Origin: Chloroflexota bacterium
GTDB lineage: Bacteria; Chloroflexota; Anaerolineae; UBA7937; JACPPX01
Length of the DNA stretch: 11,765 nucleotides
Reading direction: 5' to 3'
Assembly: GCA_016196905.1 (NCBI GenBank)
Contig: JACPWV010000012.1
Coordinates: forward strand, 1 to 11,765
In this document: positions 1 through 8,323 of the stretch, one piece after another
Layout: every line of letters starts with the position of its first letter
Numbering within the stretch: the first letter of the stretch is position 1
Translations under genes and position numbers: made by a program
The notes under the pieces: generated by a model
The model's database searches: none
Seen by the model: only the letters and a program-made list of their open reading frames with translations
What the model was told of the DNA's origin: nothing

Positions 1-1
1 G

Positions 2-385
2 CGCAGGCACTACCTCGGCATCGTCAGGGACGAGATCCGCCTGTGGCCGCAGCAACCTCACGAGACCGCGTTATTACTTCTCAAGCCCGTGGTAGCCCGC
101 CCCCAACTCTTGACCTCCACCTTTCACCTCACCCAAGGGGCAGTGGAGATATCCATGGCAGACTGGGTGCGGGCCGGCAAGGAGGAACGTCTGATTGTAG
201 AATTGGAGAAGGCCGGGGTTCGTTTCGGGGAATTGCTCTTCAGCGTGCCCGACTCCTATCACGTGGGGGAAACGCGTGTGAAGGGCCGACGGCAGCGCCC
301 GCGGCGGGTTGCATCAGGCATCATAGCCCTAGGCTTCACCTTAAGGGATCGAGCGCGGGTCGAGCTGATTTTCCACCGAGATTGA
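2..385 (+). CDS. C-terminal fragment of an unidentified protein, possibly a glycoside hydrolase (GH36-like tail)
   Basis: An open frame enters from the left edge with no stop and ends at TGA 383-385, giving 127 visible residues. The real start lies outside the window, so internal ATG/GTG codons near 89 are not convincing starts. The visible part looks like a beta-rich C-terminal domain: an acidic and aromatic stretch (DEIRLWPQQPHETALLLL), then RPQLLTSTFHLTQGAVEI, then alternating strands ending in RVELIFHRD. The pattern 'HET-LLLLKPV--RPQLL-S--H-TQG' is reminiscent of the C-terminal beta-sandwich of GH36-type alpha-galactosidases. This is recalled family style, not a match I could test. No catalytic residues fall in the fragment. 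The next gene starts 1 nt after the stop (TGA-G-ATG), suggesting a shared transcript. Confidence 0.6.
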   Translation, partial: RRHYLGIVRDEIRLWPQQPHETALLLLKPVVARPQLLTSTFHLTQGAVEISMADWVRAGKEERLIVELEKAGVRFGELLFSVPDSYHVGETRVKGRRQRPRRVASGIIALGFTLRDRARVELIFHRD

Positions 386-386
386 G

Positions 387-1118
387 ATGCCCCAATCGGC
401 TTCCAGGATGCGGCGCAAGTCAATGACCATTCATGCCGCCTTGATCGGACACTATGGTCAGCGCAGGTGGCGGCGTCGGCTGGATCCCCTCAGTGAATTG
501 GTGTTCACCATCATCAGCCAGAACACCTCGGATGTGAACCGGGATGTAGCCTACGCCCGCCTGCGCCAGCGTTTCCCCAGCTGGGAGGCGGTGCGGGATG
601 CGCCGCTGGCGCAGATCGCCGAGGCGCTCAAGCCGGCCGGGCTCTCCAACATCAAGGCCCCCCGCCTCAAACAGGTTTTACAGATCATCACCGAGCGCCG
701 GGGCAGTCTCGACCTCGACTTCCTGACCGAGATGGACCCGGGCGAGGCCAAAACTTGGCTCACCTCGCTGAAAGGCGTCGGGCCTAAGACCGCTGCTTGT
801 GTGTTGCTTTTCGCCTGTGGAGTGCCGGCCTTCCCGGTGGATACCCATGTGCATCGGGTGACCCAGCGACTGGGCCTGATCGGCGCTAAGACTGGAGCCG
901 AGCGTGCCCATGCCATTCTCGAGTCGTTGGTCCCTCCCGAGGCGTATTACACCTTTCATCTAAACCTGATCGCCCACGGCCGAGCCATCTGCAGGGCTCC
1001 CAATCCCCGCTGCGAGGTGTGCTTCCTCCATCGCTGGTGCGATTACTGGAAGAACTTACAGCGACGATCGCGCCGGACAAGTCGTCAAGTCAGGACTTCA
1101 TCGAGAGAACGCACCTGA
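387..1118 (+). CDS. nth: Endonuclease III-like DNA glycosylase / AP lyase (HhH-GPD, [4Fe-4S])
   Basis: This is a base-excision-repair glycosylase of the HhH-GPD superfamily, 243 residues. The helix-hairpin-helix lies at about residues 127-141 (LKGVGPKTAACVLLF). K134 sits where Nth enzymes carry the Schiff-base lysine of a bifunctional glycosylase/lyase. The catalytic aspartate is D152 in FPVDTHVHRV. A complete Fe-S loop follows, Cys202-x6-Cys209-x2-Cys212-x5-Cys218, the classical Nth spacing. The core is the usual length, but about 23 very basic residues (RRSRRTSRQ...) follow the cluster, and the stop codon lies inside a downstream palindrome, so the tail may be acquired repeat sequence. The start at 387 is uncertain: it is 1 nt after the upstream stop with no clear ribosome site. 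Met8 (408) and Met13 (423) are alternatives, and Met13 fits the E. coli Nth N-terminus better. Target-base preference cannot be read from the sequence. Confidence 0.93.
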   Translation: MPQSASRMRRKSMTIHAALIGHYGQRRWRRRLDPLSELVFTIISQNTSDVNRDVAYARLRQRFPSWEAVRDAPLAQIAEALKPAGLSNIKAPRLKQVLQIITERRGSLDLDFLTEMDPGEAKTWLTSLKGVGPKTAACVLLFACGVPAFPVDTHVHRVTQRLGLIGAKTGAERAHAILESLVPPEAYYTFHLNLIAHGRAICRAPNPRCEVCFLHRWCDYWKNLQRRSRRTSRQVRTSSRERT

Positions 1119-1155
1119 ATATTCAGGTCGCGATCTGAATCTTCAAGTGGCGATC
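1113..1155. repeat. 20-nt imperfect tandem repeat with embedded palindrome
   Basis: Two copies with a 20-nt period start at 1113 and 1133. Compared over 23 nt (they share the 3 nt ATC) they differ at 4 positions; both follow the pattern CTGAAT-TTCA-GT-GCGATC. The first copy begins with a perfect 16-nt palindrome, ACCTGAATATTCAGGT (1113-1128), which contains the TGA stop of the nth-like gene. The function is unknown. It could be an intergenic repeat unit or a protein-binding site. Confidence 0.6.
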
Positions 1156-1194
1156 GGCCACCGATCGAGGATGGAGACCCCGCCCAATTCCAGT

Positions 1195-1220
1195 GCAGTC
1201 AGGAGTTACCTCCTGACTGC
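1195..1220. repeat. Perfect 11-bp hairpin, copy 1 of a palindromic intergenic element
   Basis: The left arm GCAGTCAGGAG (1195-1205) pairs perfectly with 1210-1220 around the 4-nt loop TTAC. No T-run follows on either strand, so it does not look like an intrinsic terminator. It is related to the hairpin at 1261-1286 (see that entry and the findings). Confidence 0.85.
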
Positions 1221-1260
1221 CAGGGATCGTAGTGCCGCTAAAATGCGAAGGATCTCCTCA

Positions 1261-1286
1261 GGCGTCAGATGGTAACATCTGACGCC
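1261..1286. repeat. Perfect 11-bp hairpin, copy 2 in inverted orientation
   Basis: The left arm GGCGTCAGATG (1261-1271) pairs perfectly with 1276-1286 around the loop GTAA, the reverse complement of the TTAC loop of copy 1. Aligned to the reverse complement of copy 1, 18 of 26 bases match. The 8 differences fall as 4 paired changes that keep the stem intact. Forty nt separate the copies. The layout resembles REP/BIME-type paired palindromes; the family is not identified. Confidence 0.85.
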
Positions 1287-1324
1287 ACGAAAAGCCAGGG
1301 AATTCGTCATTCGTTCTGAATCCA

Positions 1325-1894
1325 ATGGCGCAAAGCCCACCTGATTTTCAAGAGGAGATCGCGCGCTGGTCAGAGGTCATCGCCCGCCAGCCCCACAACG
1401 CCCAGGCGCACTTCGCGCGCGGCTACGCCTACCTGCGCTCGTATCGCAACGCGCACGCCATCCAGGATTTCGATCGCGCCCTGGAGATCGATGCGAACCT
1501 GGCGGAAGCCTATCGCCAGCGCGGGCGCTGCTACCTGCGCACCCAGCGCTACGAGCAGGCCATCGCCGATTTTGATCGCCTCATCGAACTGAACCCGCAG
1601 GACGCCTACGCTTATGGGCTGCGCGGCACTTGCTATCTCCGCTGCGAGCGCTACGAGCAAGCCACCCGCGATTTTTTCATGGCCGCCAGGCTCAGCCCGG
1701 AGGATCCGGGCACGCTGTATGACCTGGCCACGGTGTTCGCGTTACGGGATGACCTGGAGACCGCTCTGGATCTCTTGCGGGGCATTCTGGAGCGGGAGCC
1801 GGAATATCGGGAGTACGCTAAATACGACCCTAGCTTGGCTAATCTGCGTGGTGAACTCCGCTTCTGGGAGCTGGTTGAGGCAACGCCGCCCTAG
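1325..1894 (+). CDS. TPR-repeat protein (four tandem TPRs)
   Basis: This is a 189-residue soluble protein built almost entirely of tetratricopeptide repeats, so its likely role is a protein-protein interaction scaffold; no partner can be inferred. Four 34-residue units lie end to end at residues 25-58, 59-92, 93-126 and 127-160. Units 1-3 show the TPR consensus clearly (A-x3-RG-x-x-YLR...Y-x-A-I-x-DFDRAL-x-x-P). Unit 4 is more divergent (TLYDLATVFALRDDLETALDLL). The C-terminal cap (DPSLANLRGELRFWELV) is typical of such stand-alone TPR proteins. There is no signal peptide or membrane segment. Start is ATG at 1325; no good Shine-Dalgarno is visible. The stop is only 3 nt from the convergent recN stop, leaving no room for a terminator between them. 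Confidence 0.88.
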   Translation: MAQSPPDFQEEIARWSEVIARQPHNAQAHFARGYAYLRSYRNAHAIQDFDRALEIDANLAEAYRQRGRCYLRTQRYEQAIADFDRLIELNPQDAYAYGLRGTCYLRCERYEQATRDFFMAARLSPEDPGTLYDLATVFALRDDLETALDLLRGILEREPEYREYAKYDPSLANLRGELRFWELVEATPP

Positions 1895-1897
1895 CTC

Positions 1898-3658
1898 CTA
1901 CGCCACGGACTCGATCTTCTTGCGGGCCTCCTCCACCCAGTGCTGAGCTTGCTGGTACATCTGCTCGGCGCTTTGGCGCCCGGCTGCGCTGGTGGCCCCC
2001 AGCATCTGGGCCAACTCCTCGATGCGCCCAGCCTCGTCGAGTTGCTCTACCCGCGTCAGCGTGCGGCCCTTGGTGACCTCCTTGCTCACTTTGAAGTGGG
2101 CGTCGGCCAGCGCAGCGATCTGGGCTAGGTGAGTGATGGCCACCACCTGATGCCTCCGACTGAGGTTCCACAGCTTGCGACCGATGACCTCCCCGGCCCG
2201 GGCCCCCAGCCCCGCATCGATCTCATCGAAGATCAGGATGGGGACCGGGTCGGCCGTGGAGAGGACCGTCTTCAGCGCCAGCATGATGCGCGCCGTCTCG
2301 CCCCCCGAGGCGATCTTGGCTAAGGGTTTGAGCGGCTCGCCCGGGTTGGGCGAGACCAAGAACTCGATGCGATCGATGCCTGTGGCGTCGAAGGCCACCC
2401 ACCGCCCCCCAAAATCCACGCCACGCTCCGCGTCGGCCGGCCGCTGCTCGATGGCCACGCTGAAACGGGATCGCTCCATGTTGAGATCTGCGAGCTCGGC
2501 CTGGATGGCGGTAGACAGACGCCGGGCGGCCTCGAACCGCACCCGCGATAGCTCCCCAGCCATGCGTCCGATCTCCGCCAGCGTACGCTCAGCCTCCACC
2601 CGCAATCGGCCGATGGTCTCCTCGCTGTGGGTGATGGACTCCAACTCGCGCGCCGACCTCTCCGCGAAAGCCAAAATCTCTTCGACACTGTCCCCATATT
2701 TGCGTTTAAGGTTGTAGATCAGCTCGAGGCGTTCCTCCACTTGGCGCAGCCGCTGGGGGTTATACTCCACCTCGTCCAGATAATCGTGCAGGGCACGCCC
2801 CAACTCGCTGAGCTGGGCTTGTGCACTTTCGGCCGCAGCGCGCAGCTCATCCAGACGGGGATCGATCACGGCCAGATCACCTAGGGCCCGCGCGGCCTCC
2901 CCGGCCAAATCCAGGGCAGAGCGCTGCTCTTCGCTGCCCTCGTAGAGGCTGGTATAGGCCGATCCCAACTCGGCCAACAATCGCTCTGCGTGAGAGAGGA
3001 GGCTGTGTTCGCGTACGAGTTGTTCCTCCTCGCCAGGGCTGAGTTGGGCGGCGGCGATCTCCTGCACCTGGTAGCGCAGGCGATCGATGCGCCGGGCCAG
3101 CTCGCGCTCATCGGTTAATAAACTCTCCAGCTCGCTGCGCACGCGCTGCAGCTCAGCCACGCGCTCGGCCAGCTGGGCTCGGCGGTCCATGAGAGCGGCG
3201 TAGCGATCCAGGTAACCGAGATGTTCGCGCACGCGCAGGAGGCTGAGGTGCTCCCCCTGGTTATGCACATCCAACAGTAATTGCCCCGCTTCCCGTAGAG
3301 CGCCCAGCGGCACCAAGCGCCCGTTCAAACGACACAGGTTTCTCTCGGCGCGGTTGATCTCGCGGCCGACCAATAATGTGGAATCCTCCGCGGCCAGGCC
3401 TTGCCGCTCCAACCAGGGGAGGATTGACCGGTGATACAGGTCCTCATCCAGCACCAGGGCGCCTTCGATGCGGGCTTGATCAGCCCCCGCGCGAATATTT
3501 TGGCTGTCCGCTCGGCCACCCAAGAGGCAAGTCAGGGCATCCACCACGATGGACTTGCCGGCGCCGGTCTCACCGGTGAGCACGTTTAAGCCGGGCGCCA
3601 GATCTAGCGCCAGGCGATCGATGATGGCGAAGTTGGAAATCGACAGGTGGCTGAGCAC
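1898..3658 (-). CDS. recN: DNA repair protein RecN (SMC-like ATPase)
   Basis: RecN is a cytoplasmic SMC-family ATPase that acts in double-strand-break repair, binding DNA ends and promoting RecA-dependent recombination. All ABC/SMC elements are present in 586 residues, a normal RecN length. Walker A is GETGAGKS at 29-36, followed by the RecN-style HNQGEH near 132-137. A long charged coiled coil spans about 155-395 and is interrupted near 205-300, as expected for the SMC hinge region. The signature IASGGETARIMLALK is at 449-463, Walker B ILIFDEIDAGLG at 474-485, and the H-loop VVAITHLAQI has H510. The start is GTG (3656-3658). GAGG lies 7 nt upstream and overlaps the stop codon of the preceding gene, so translation is probably coupled. 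It is the last gene of the hisS-nadK-B-box-recN operon. Next to nadK is a common bacterial position for recN. No SOS-type operator was recognised. Confidence 0.97.
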   Translation of the reverse strand: MLSHLSISNFAIIDRLALDLAPGLNVLTGETGAGKSIVVDALTCLLGGRADSQNIRAGADQARIEGALVLDEDLYHRSILPWLERQGLAAEDSTLLVGREINRAERNLCRLNGRLVPLGALREAGQLLLDVHNQGEHLSLLRVREHLGYLDRYAALMDRRAQLAERVAELQRVRSELESLLTDERELARRIDRLRYQVQEIAAAQLSPGEEEQLVREHSLLSHAERLLAELGSAYTSLYEGSEEQRSALDLAGEAARALGDLAVIDPRLDELRAAAESAQAQLSELGRALHDYLDEVEYNPQRLRQVEERLELIYNLKRKYGDSVEEILAFAERSARELESITHSEETIGRLRVEAERTLAEIGRMAGELSRVRFEAARRLSTAIQAELADLNMERSRFSVAIEQRPADAERGVDFGGRWVAFDATGIDRIEFLVSPNPGEPLKPLAKIASGGETARIMLALKTVLSTADPVPILIFDEIDAGLGARAGEVIGRKLWNLSRRHQVVAITHLAQIAALADAHFKVSKEVTKGRTLTRVEQLDEAGRIEELAQMLGATSAAGRQSAEQMYQQAQHWVEEARKKIESVA

Positions 3659-3665
3659 GGCAAAA

Positions 3666-3670
3666 CCTCA
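3666..3670 (-). promoter_or_regulatory. recN ribosome binding site overlapping the upstream stop codon
   Basis: On the minus strand TGAGG lies here. Its TGA is the stop of the B-box membrane protein gene and its GAGG is the Shine-Dalgarno of recN, 7 nt before the GTG start. The arrangement supports that start and suggests termination-reinitiation coupling. Confidence 0.7.
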
Positions 3671-4204
3671 GCGACGCAGGAGGGCCGCGGCGGACCCGGC
3701 CGCCAAGAGCAGGTAGAGCAAGGCAAGAGGATCCGCAAAAATCTGCGTGGAAGGGATCACCAGCGTGCCGAATTCCAGAAAGCCGATCACCAGAACAAAC
3801 AGGCCCGCGCCCACCAGATAGCCGAGGGCGATGACCACCGCGGCCATAAGCGCCAAGCCGGTGCCCTTGCGATAGCCGGTGGCGCGGTTCATGGCTTGGG
3901 CCACAAAGCCCCCGGCCGCCGGCCCGGCTAAGAGGAGCAGAAAGAAGCCGAAGACGATCCCGCGCACCAAGGTGAAGGCCAGGCCAGCCAACGTCGCGGC
4001 GGCCAGCCCAGCCGCCAGGCCCAGCACATAGTGGCGAGGCGCCACTTCATAGATGGGTAGCCGGCGCAGTTGGGCGCACTCCCGGCAGCGCAGGCCCACT
4101 GGGTGGCGGACGCTGCACTCCGGGCAGATGGGTTTTCCGCACTTGTTGCAGCGAAGGAGCGTCTCGCGTCCCGGGTGATTTGCACAATAGAGGGTTTCAG
4201 CCAT
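3668..4204 (-). CDS. B-box-type zinc finger membrane protein, unknown function
   Basis: This 178-residue protein has an N-terminal zinc-finger module and a hydrophobic C-terminal part. Residues 7-43 follow Cys7-x2-His10-x8-Cys19-x2-Cys22-x4-Cys27-x2-Cys30-x3-His34-x5-Cys40-x2-Cys43, which fits a B-box-like fold binding two zinc ions. About four membrane segments follow (roughly 57-78, 80-103, 115-141 and 158-176), with the basic loop NRATGYRKGTG between the second and third. The finger should therefore sit at one membrane face, probably cytoplasmic. The start is the ATG at 4202-4204. The frame can be extended to 4297, but only from a TTG inside nadK that would add an unrelated proline-rich leader. 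It lies 26 nt after nadK and 9 nt before recN, in the same operon. The architecture is familiar from Chloroflexota-like genomes, but I know of no assigned function. Confidence 0.85.
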   Translation of the reverse strand: MAETLYCANHPGRETLLRCNKCGKPICPECSVRHPVGLRCRECAQLRRLPIYEVAPRHYVLGLAAGLAAATLAGLAFTLVRGIVFGFFLLLLAGPAAGGFVAQAMNRATGYRKGTGLALMAAVVIALGYLVGAGLFVLVIGFLEFGTLVIPSTQIFADPLALLYLLLAAGSAAALLRR

Positions 4205-5048
4205 GCCCCTTCTCGAGATGCGCTCGCGCTTTAGGAGAGCCGCCCATGGAGGGTACGATAGAAATAATCGGGAGGTTGGAGGCGGAGCAGGCGGCAAAGG
4301 TGGGGGCTGCGGGCGGCGGTGACGCGATCGCCATCGGCCAATTCGATATCGATCTGACCATCCAGGGTGAGGGAGGCTTGGTGATCGGTCTCCACCTCAA
4401 GGGCGATGCGCGCATCTCCGGGGACCACCAGCGCTCGGGTGGGCACCAAGTGCGGCGAGATGGGGGTGATCAACAGGTTATCCAGGCGGGGATCTAGGAC
4501 CGGTCCGCCCGCCGCCAGGCTGTACGCCGTGGAGCCAGTGGGGGTGGCCACGATGATGCCATCGGCGATGTAGTTGGCCACCAGCTGATCGTCGATGAAG
4601 GCGCGCAGGTGCACCGCACGGGCCACCGCGCCCCGGCCCACCACGATGTCGTTCAGGGCCAGATGCCTGCCTCGCTCCGTTCCAGCCCGCTCCCAGCGGG
4701 CCTCCAGCATGATGCGTTCCTCGATCCAATGCTCGCCGCGCAGCACCCGATCCAGGGCAGTTAATATCCCTTCGGGCTCGACCTCGGCCAGGAACCCCAG
4801 ATGGCCCATGTTCACCCCCAAGATGGGCACGCCCTGGGCCGCGGCCAGCCGCGCGGCGCGCAGCACCGTGCCGTCGCCTCCCAAGGCCACCAGCAGGTCT
4901 AGATCCGCCAAGCGCGGCAGGATGCCCTCTTCGTCGCGGGAGGAGAGCAGCCAAGGATCGAGGCCCAGGCTGTGCAGATGCTGGGAGGCCTCCTGAGCGA
5001 TGGTCTGCGAAGCGGGGATGCGCGGGTGGTAGAGCACCCCGATGCGCG

Positions 5049-6353
<1,305 letters not shown>

Positions 6354-6392
6354 CTGGGTTCGCTCGATGAAGAGATAAATGCGGCGCGCATG

Positions 6393-6421
6393 ATTATAGG
6401 ATATTTGCGTAGCGCTGTCCA
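6393..6421 (-). promoter_or_regulatory. Sigma-70-type promoter of the hisS operon
   Basis: On the minus strand a -35 TGGACA (6416-6421; 5/6 to TTGACA) is followed by a 17-nt spacer and a perfect -10 TATAAT (6393-6398). Transcription should start near 6386, giving an about 33-nt leader to the ATG at 6353. This rules out the upstream TTG at 6422 as the start of hisS. Confidence 0.8.
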
Positions 6422-6436
6422 ACCTGGCCGATTTTG

Positions 6437-6465
6437 TTGCTCAGGATTCAAGAATCGGTTAACAT
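6437..6465 (+). promoter_or_regulatory. Possible divergent promoter of the Na/Pi transporter
   Basis: TTGCTC (6437-6442), a 17-nt spacer and TAACAT (6460-6465) form a weak sigma-70-like pair. The start of transcription would fall at about 6472-6474, at the ATG itself, so the mRNA would be leaderless. That agrees with the absence of a Shine-Dalgarno before 6474. The small palindrome GATTC-AA-GAATC (6445-6456) sits in the spacer and could be an operator. Weak evidence. Confidence 0.35.
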
Positions 6466-6473
6466 TTTGAAGC

Positions 6474-8087
6474 ATGAGTCCGAATCAGATCTTGTTCAGC
6501 GTGTTTGGCGGCAGCGCGCTGCTGCTCTTCGGCATGCGCCTGGCCGGAGAGGGGATGCAGAACCTGGCCGGCAGTCGGCTGCGCAGCCTGTTGGGGCGCC
6601 TGACCAACAACCGGCTGATGGGATTGGCCAGTGGGGCGCTGGTTACCGCTGCGCTCCAGTCCTCCAGCGCCACTACCGTCATGCTGGTGGGCATGGTAAG
6701 CGCGGGCTACCTGGCCCTGGAACAAACGCTGGGGGTGATCCTGGGCGCCGATGTCGGCACCACCCTGACCGTCCAGCTGATTGCCTTCAACGTCCTGGAG
6801 TACTCCGTGCTGCTCATCGGGCTGGGGGCCGCCCTGATCCTGGCCACCTCCCATCGCCCCTATCACTACGCCGGTCAGGCCATCCTGGGCTTCGGCTTCA
6901 TCTTCCTGGCCATGAAGATCATCGGGGAGGCCATGCTCACCTTCAAGGATAACCCGTTGTTCACGGAGCTCCTGCTCAACCTGGGGGGTGCCCCCCTGTG
7001 GCTGATCCTGATGGCGGCTGTCTTCACCGCGCTGATCCACTCCAGCGCGGGGACCATCGGCTTTGCGCTGGTCCTGGCCAACCAGGGCCTGATCTCTCTG
7101 CCCCTGGCCATCCCCATTGTGCTAGGCGCCAACATCGGCACCAGCTTTACGGCCTTCCTCAGCAGCCTGGGCACCAGCACCGAGGGTCGTCGAGTGGCGG
7201 TGGCCCACGTGCTGTTCAAGGTGATGGGGGTAGCCCTGGTCTATCCCTTCTTGGCCCCCCTGGGCGAGCTGGTGGCGCGCACGGCCGGAGACGTTCCCCG
7301 CCAGATCGCCAACGCCCATACGCTCTTCAATCTGGGGATGGCTGCCTTATTCCTGCCCTTCACACAACTCTTTGCCCGCTTGGTCCGTCGGCTGGTGCCC
7401 GAGAGGCCTGGCGAGGAGCCTTTTCGACCCAAGTACCTGGATACTCAGTTCCTGGAGTCGCCGGCCCTGGCCATCGGGCAAGCCATCCGCGAGGCGCTGC
7501 GCATCGCGGACATCGCCCAGGGGATGCTGCGCGACTCCATGCTCGTCCTCAAGAACGACGATCTCGAACTTTTAGACGACGTCCGCCGGCGCGAGGTGTA
7601 CATCGATCGCCTGGTGAACGAGATCAAACTCTTCCTGGCCCGTCTGGCCGAGCACGATCTTACTGAGGAGCTCTCCAAGCAGGAGATCGGACTGCTGTAT
7701 GTGGTCAGCGATCTGGAGCACATCGGCGACATCATCGACATCAGTCTGATGGACCTGGCTCGCAAGAAGATCGAGGGGCGGCATAGTTTCTCCACGGACG
7801 GCCTGGCCGAGATCGAGGATTTGCATAAAAAGGTCTCCCAGAACCTGGAGCTGGCGGTGGCGGCCTTCACCGCCCGCAACCGCGAGCTGGCGGAGAAGGT
7901 GCTGCACCACAAGGTGCGCATCAACGAGATCGAACGTCAGCTGCGCCAAGCGCACATCCAGCGCCTGCACCTGGGCTTGCGCGAGAGCCTGGACACCAGC
8001 GCCATCCACATGGATGTGCTCAATGACCTCAAACGTATCAACTCCCATGCCACCAATATCGCCTATGCAGCGATGGGCGAGGTCTAA
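6474..8087 (+). CDS. Na+/phosphate cotransporter with C-terminal PhoU-like domain
   Basis: This is a sodium-dependent phosphate symporter of the NptA/YjbB (Na/Pi-cotransporter II) family in the cytoplasmic membrane, 537 residues. The membrane part has the family's inverted repeat. Residues 62-68 (QSSSATT) and 91-97 (GADVGTT) in the first half are mirrored by HSSAGT (189-194) and GANIGTS (218-224) in the second. About 8-9 hydrophobic helices span roughly 5-305. Residues about 335-537 are a charged helical bundle resembling PhoU, with DLEHIGDI (413-420) and DLKRINSHATNIA (518-530). In characterised relatives this cytosolic domain is thought to tune transport to phosphate status. The ATG start has no ribosome site (see the promoter entry). 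It is divergent from hisS and monocistronic as far as can be seen; no classical Pho box was recognised. No clear terminator follows in 8088-8270, only a bulged weak hairpin at 8216-8242 without a T-run. Confidence 0.92.
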   Translation: MSPNQILFSVFGGSALLLFGMRLAGEGMQNLAGSRLRSLLGRLTNNRLMGLASGALVTAALQSSSATTVMLVGMVSAGYLALEQTLGVILGADVGTTLTVQLIAFNVLEYSVLLIGLGAALILATSHRPYHYAGQAILGFGFIFLAMKIIGEAMLTFKDNPLFTELLLNLGGAPLWLILMAAVFTALIHSSAGTIGFALVLANQGLISLPLAIPIVLGANIGTSFTAFLSSLGTSTEGRRVAVAHVLFKVMGVALVYPFLAPLGELVARTAGDVPRQIANAHTLFNLGMAALFLPFTQLFARLVRRLVPERPGEEPFRPKYLDTQFLESPALAIGQAIREALRIADIAQGMLRDSMLVLKNDDLELLDDVRRREVYIDRLVNEIKLFLARLAEHDLTEELSKQEIGLLYVVSDLEHIGDIIDISLMDLARKKIEGRHSFSTDGLAEIEDLHKKVSQNLELAVAAFTARNRELAEKVLHHKVRINEIERQLRQAHIQRLHLGLRESLDTSAIHMDVLNDLKRINSHATNIAYAAMGEV

Positions 8088-8270
8088 CTACTCGTTCCAC
8101 TTTCTCCATAAAAAGGCGACTGACGATATGGGCTCGGCGCTCCCTTTCAGGATCCTGGGAAACCGCACTCAACCCCATTCCCTCTCTGGGGGGCTTAGCC
8201 TAAGCATAATCCGACGGGCAGGGGTTTATTAACGCCTGGCCCATTGACAGGAAACACGCGCAACGCAAAA

Positions 8271-8295
8271 GCCACCCGCCCACTCGGCGGGTGGC
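8271..8295 (-). terminator. Intrinsic terminator of the translin-family gene
   Basis: A perfect 10-bp GC-rich stem (8271-8280 with 8286-8295, loop CACTC) is followed on the minus strand by TTTT (8267-8270). It begins 28 nt after the translin stop codon. On the plus strand no T-run follows, so it should not stop transcripts coming from the phosphate transporter gene efficiently. Confidence 0.8.
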
Positions 8296-8323
8296 CCCTT
8301 ACTCCGCGATCCCTGATATTCGC

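Noticed and set aside
43..426. Long plus-strand ORF of 127 codons overlapping the left partial gene
   Set aside because: Low-complexity Arg/Gly/Ser/Pro composition typical of a GC-rich shadow frame. The frame ending at 385 has protein-like composition and connects directly to the nth-like gene.
1195..1286. The two hairpins as intrinsic terminators of the nth-like gene
   Set aside because: Neither is followed by a T-run on either strand, and their mutual similarity is better explained as a repeat family.
4205..4297. N-terminal extension of the B-box protein to a TTG at 4297
   Set aside because: It would overlap nadK by 67 nt with a proline-rich sequence unrelated to the family; the ATG at 4204 sits right before the zinc finger.
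4478..4954. Long antisense-like and alternate-frame ORFs inside nadK, recN, hisS and the transporter gene
   Set aside because: All lie fully within genes with clear family motifs, and their Arg/Ala/Gly/Pro-rich products show no domain.
6354..6422. N-terminal extension of hisS to a TTG at 6422
   Set aside because: The TTG lies upstream of the predicted transcription start, and HisRS proteins begin at the MVKYRAPRGTQD segment.
8216..8242. Hairpin after the phosphate transporter as its terminator
   Set aside because: The stem is bulged and no T-run follows; it is too weak to annotate.
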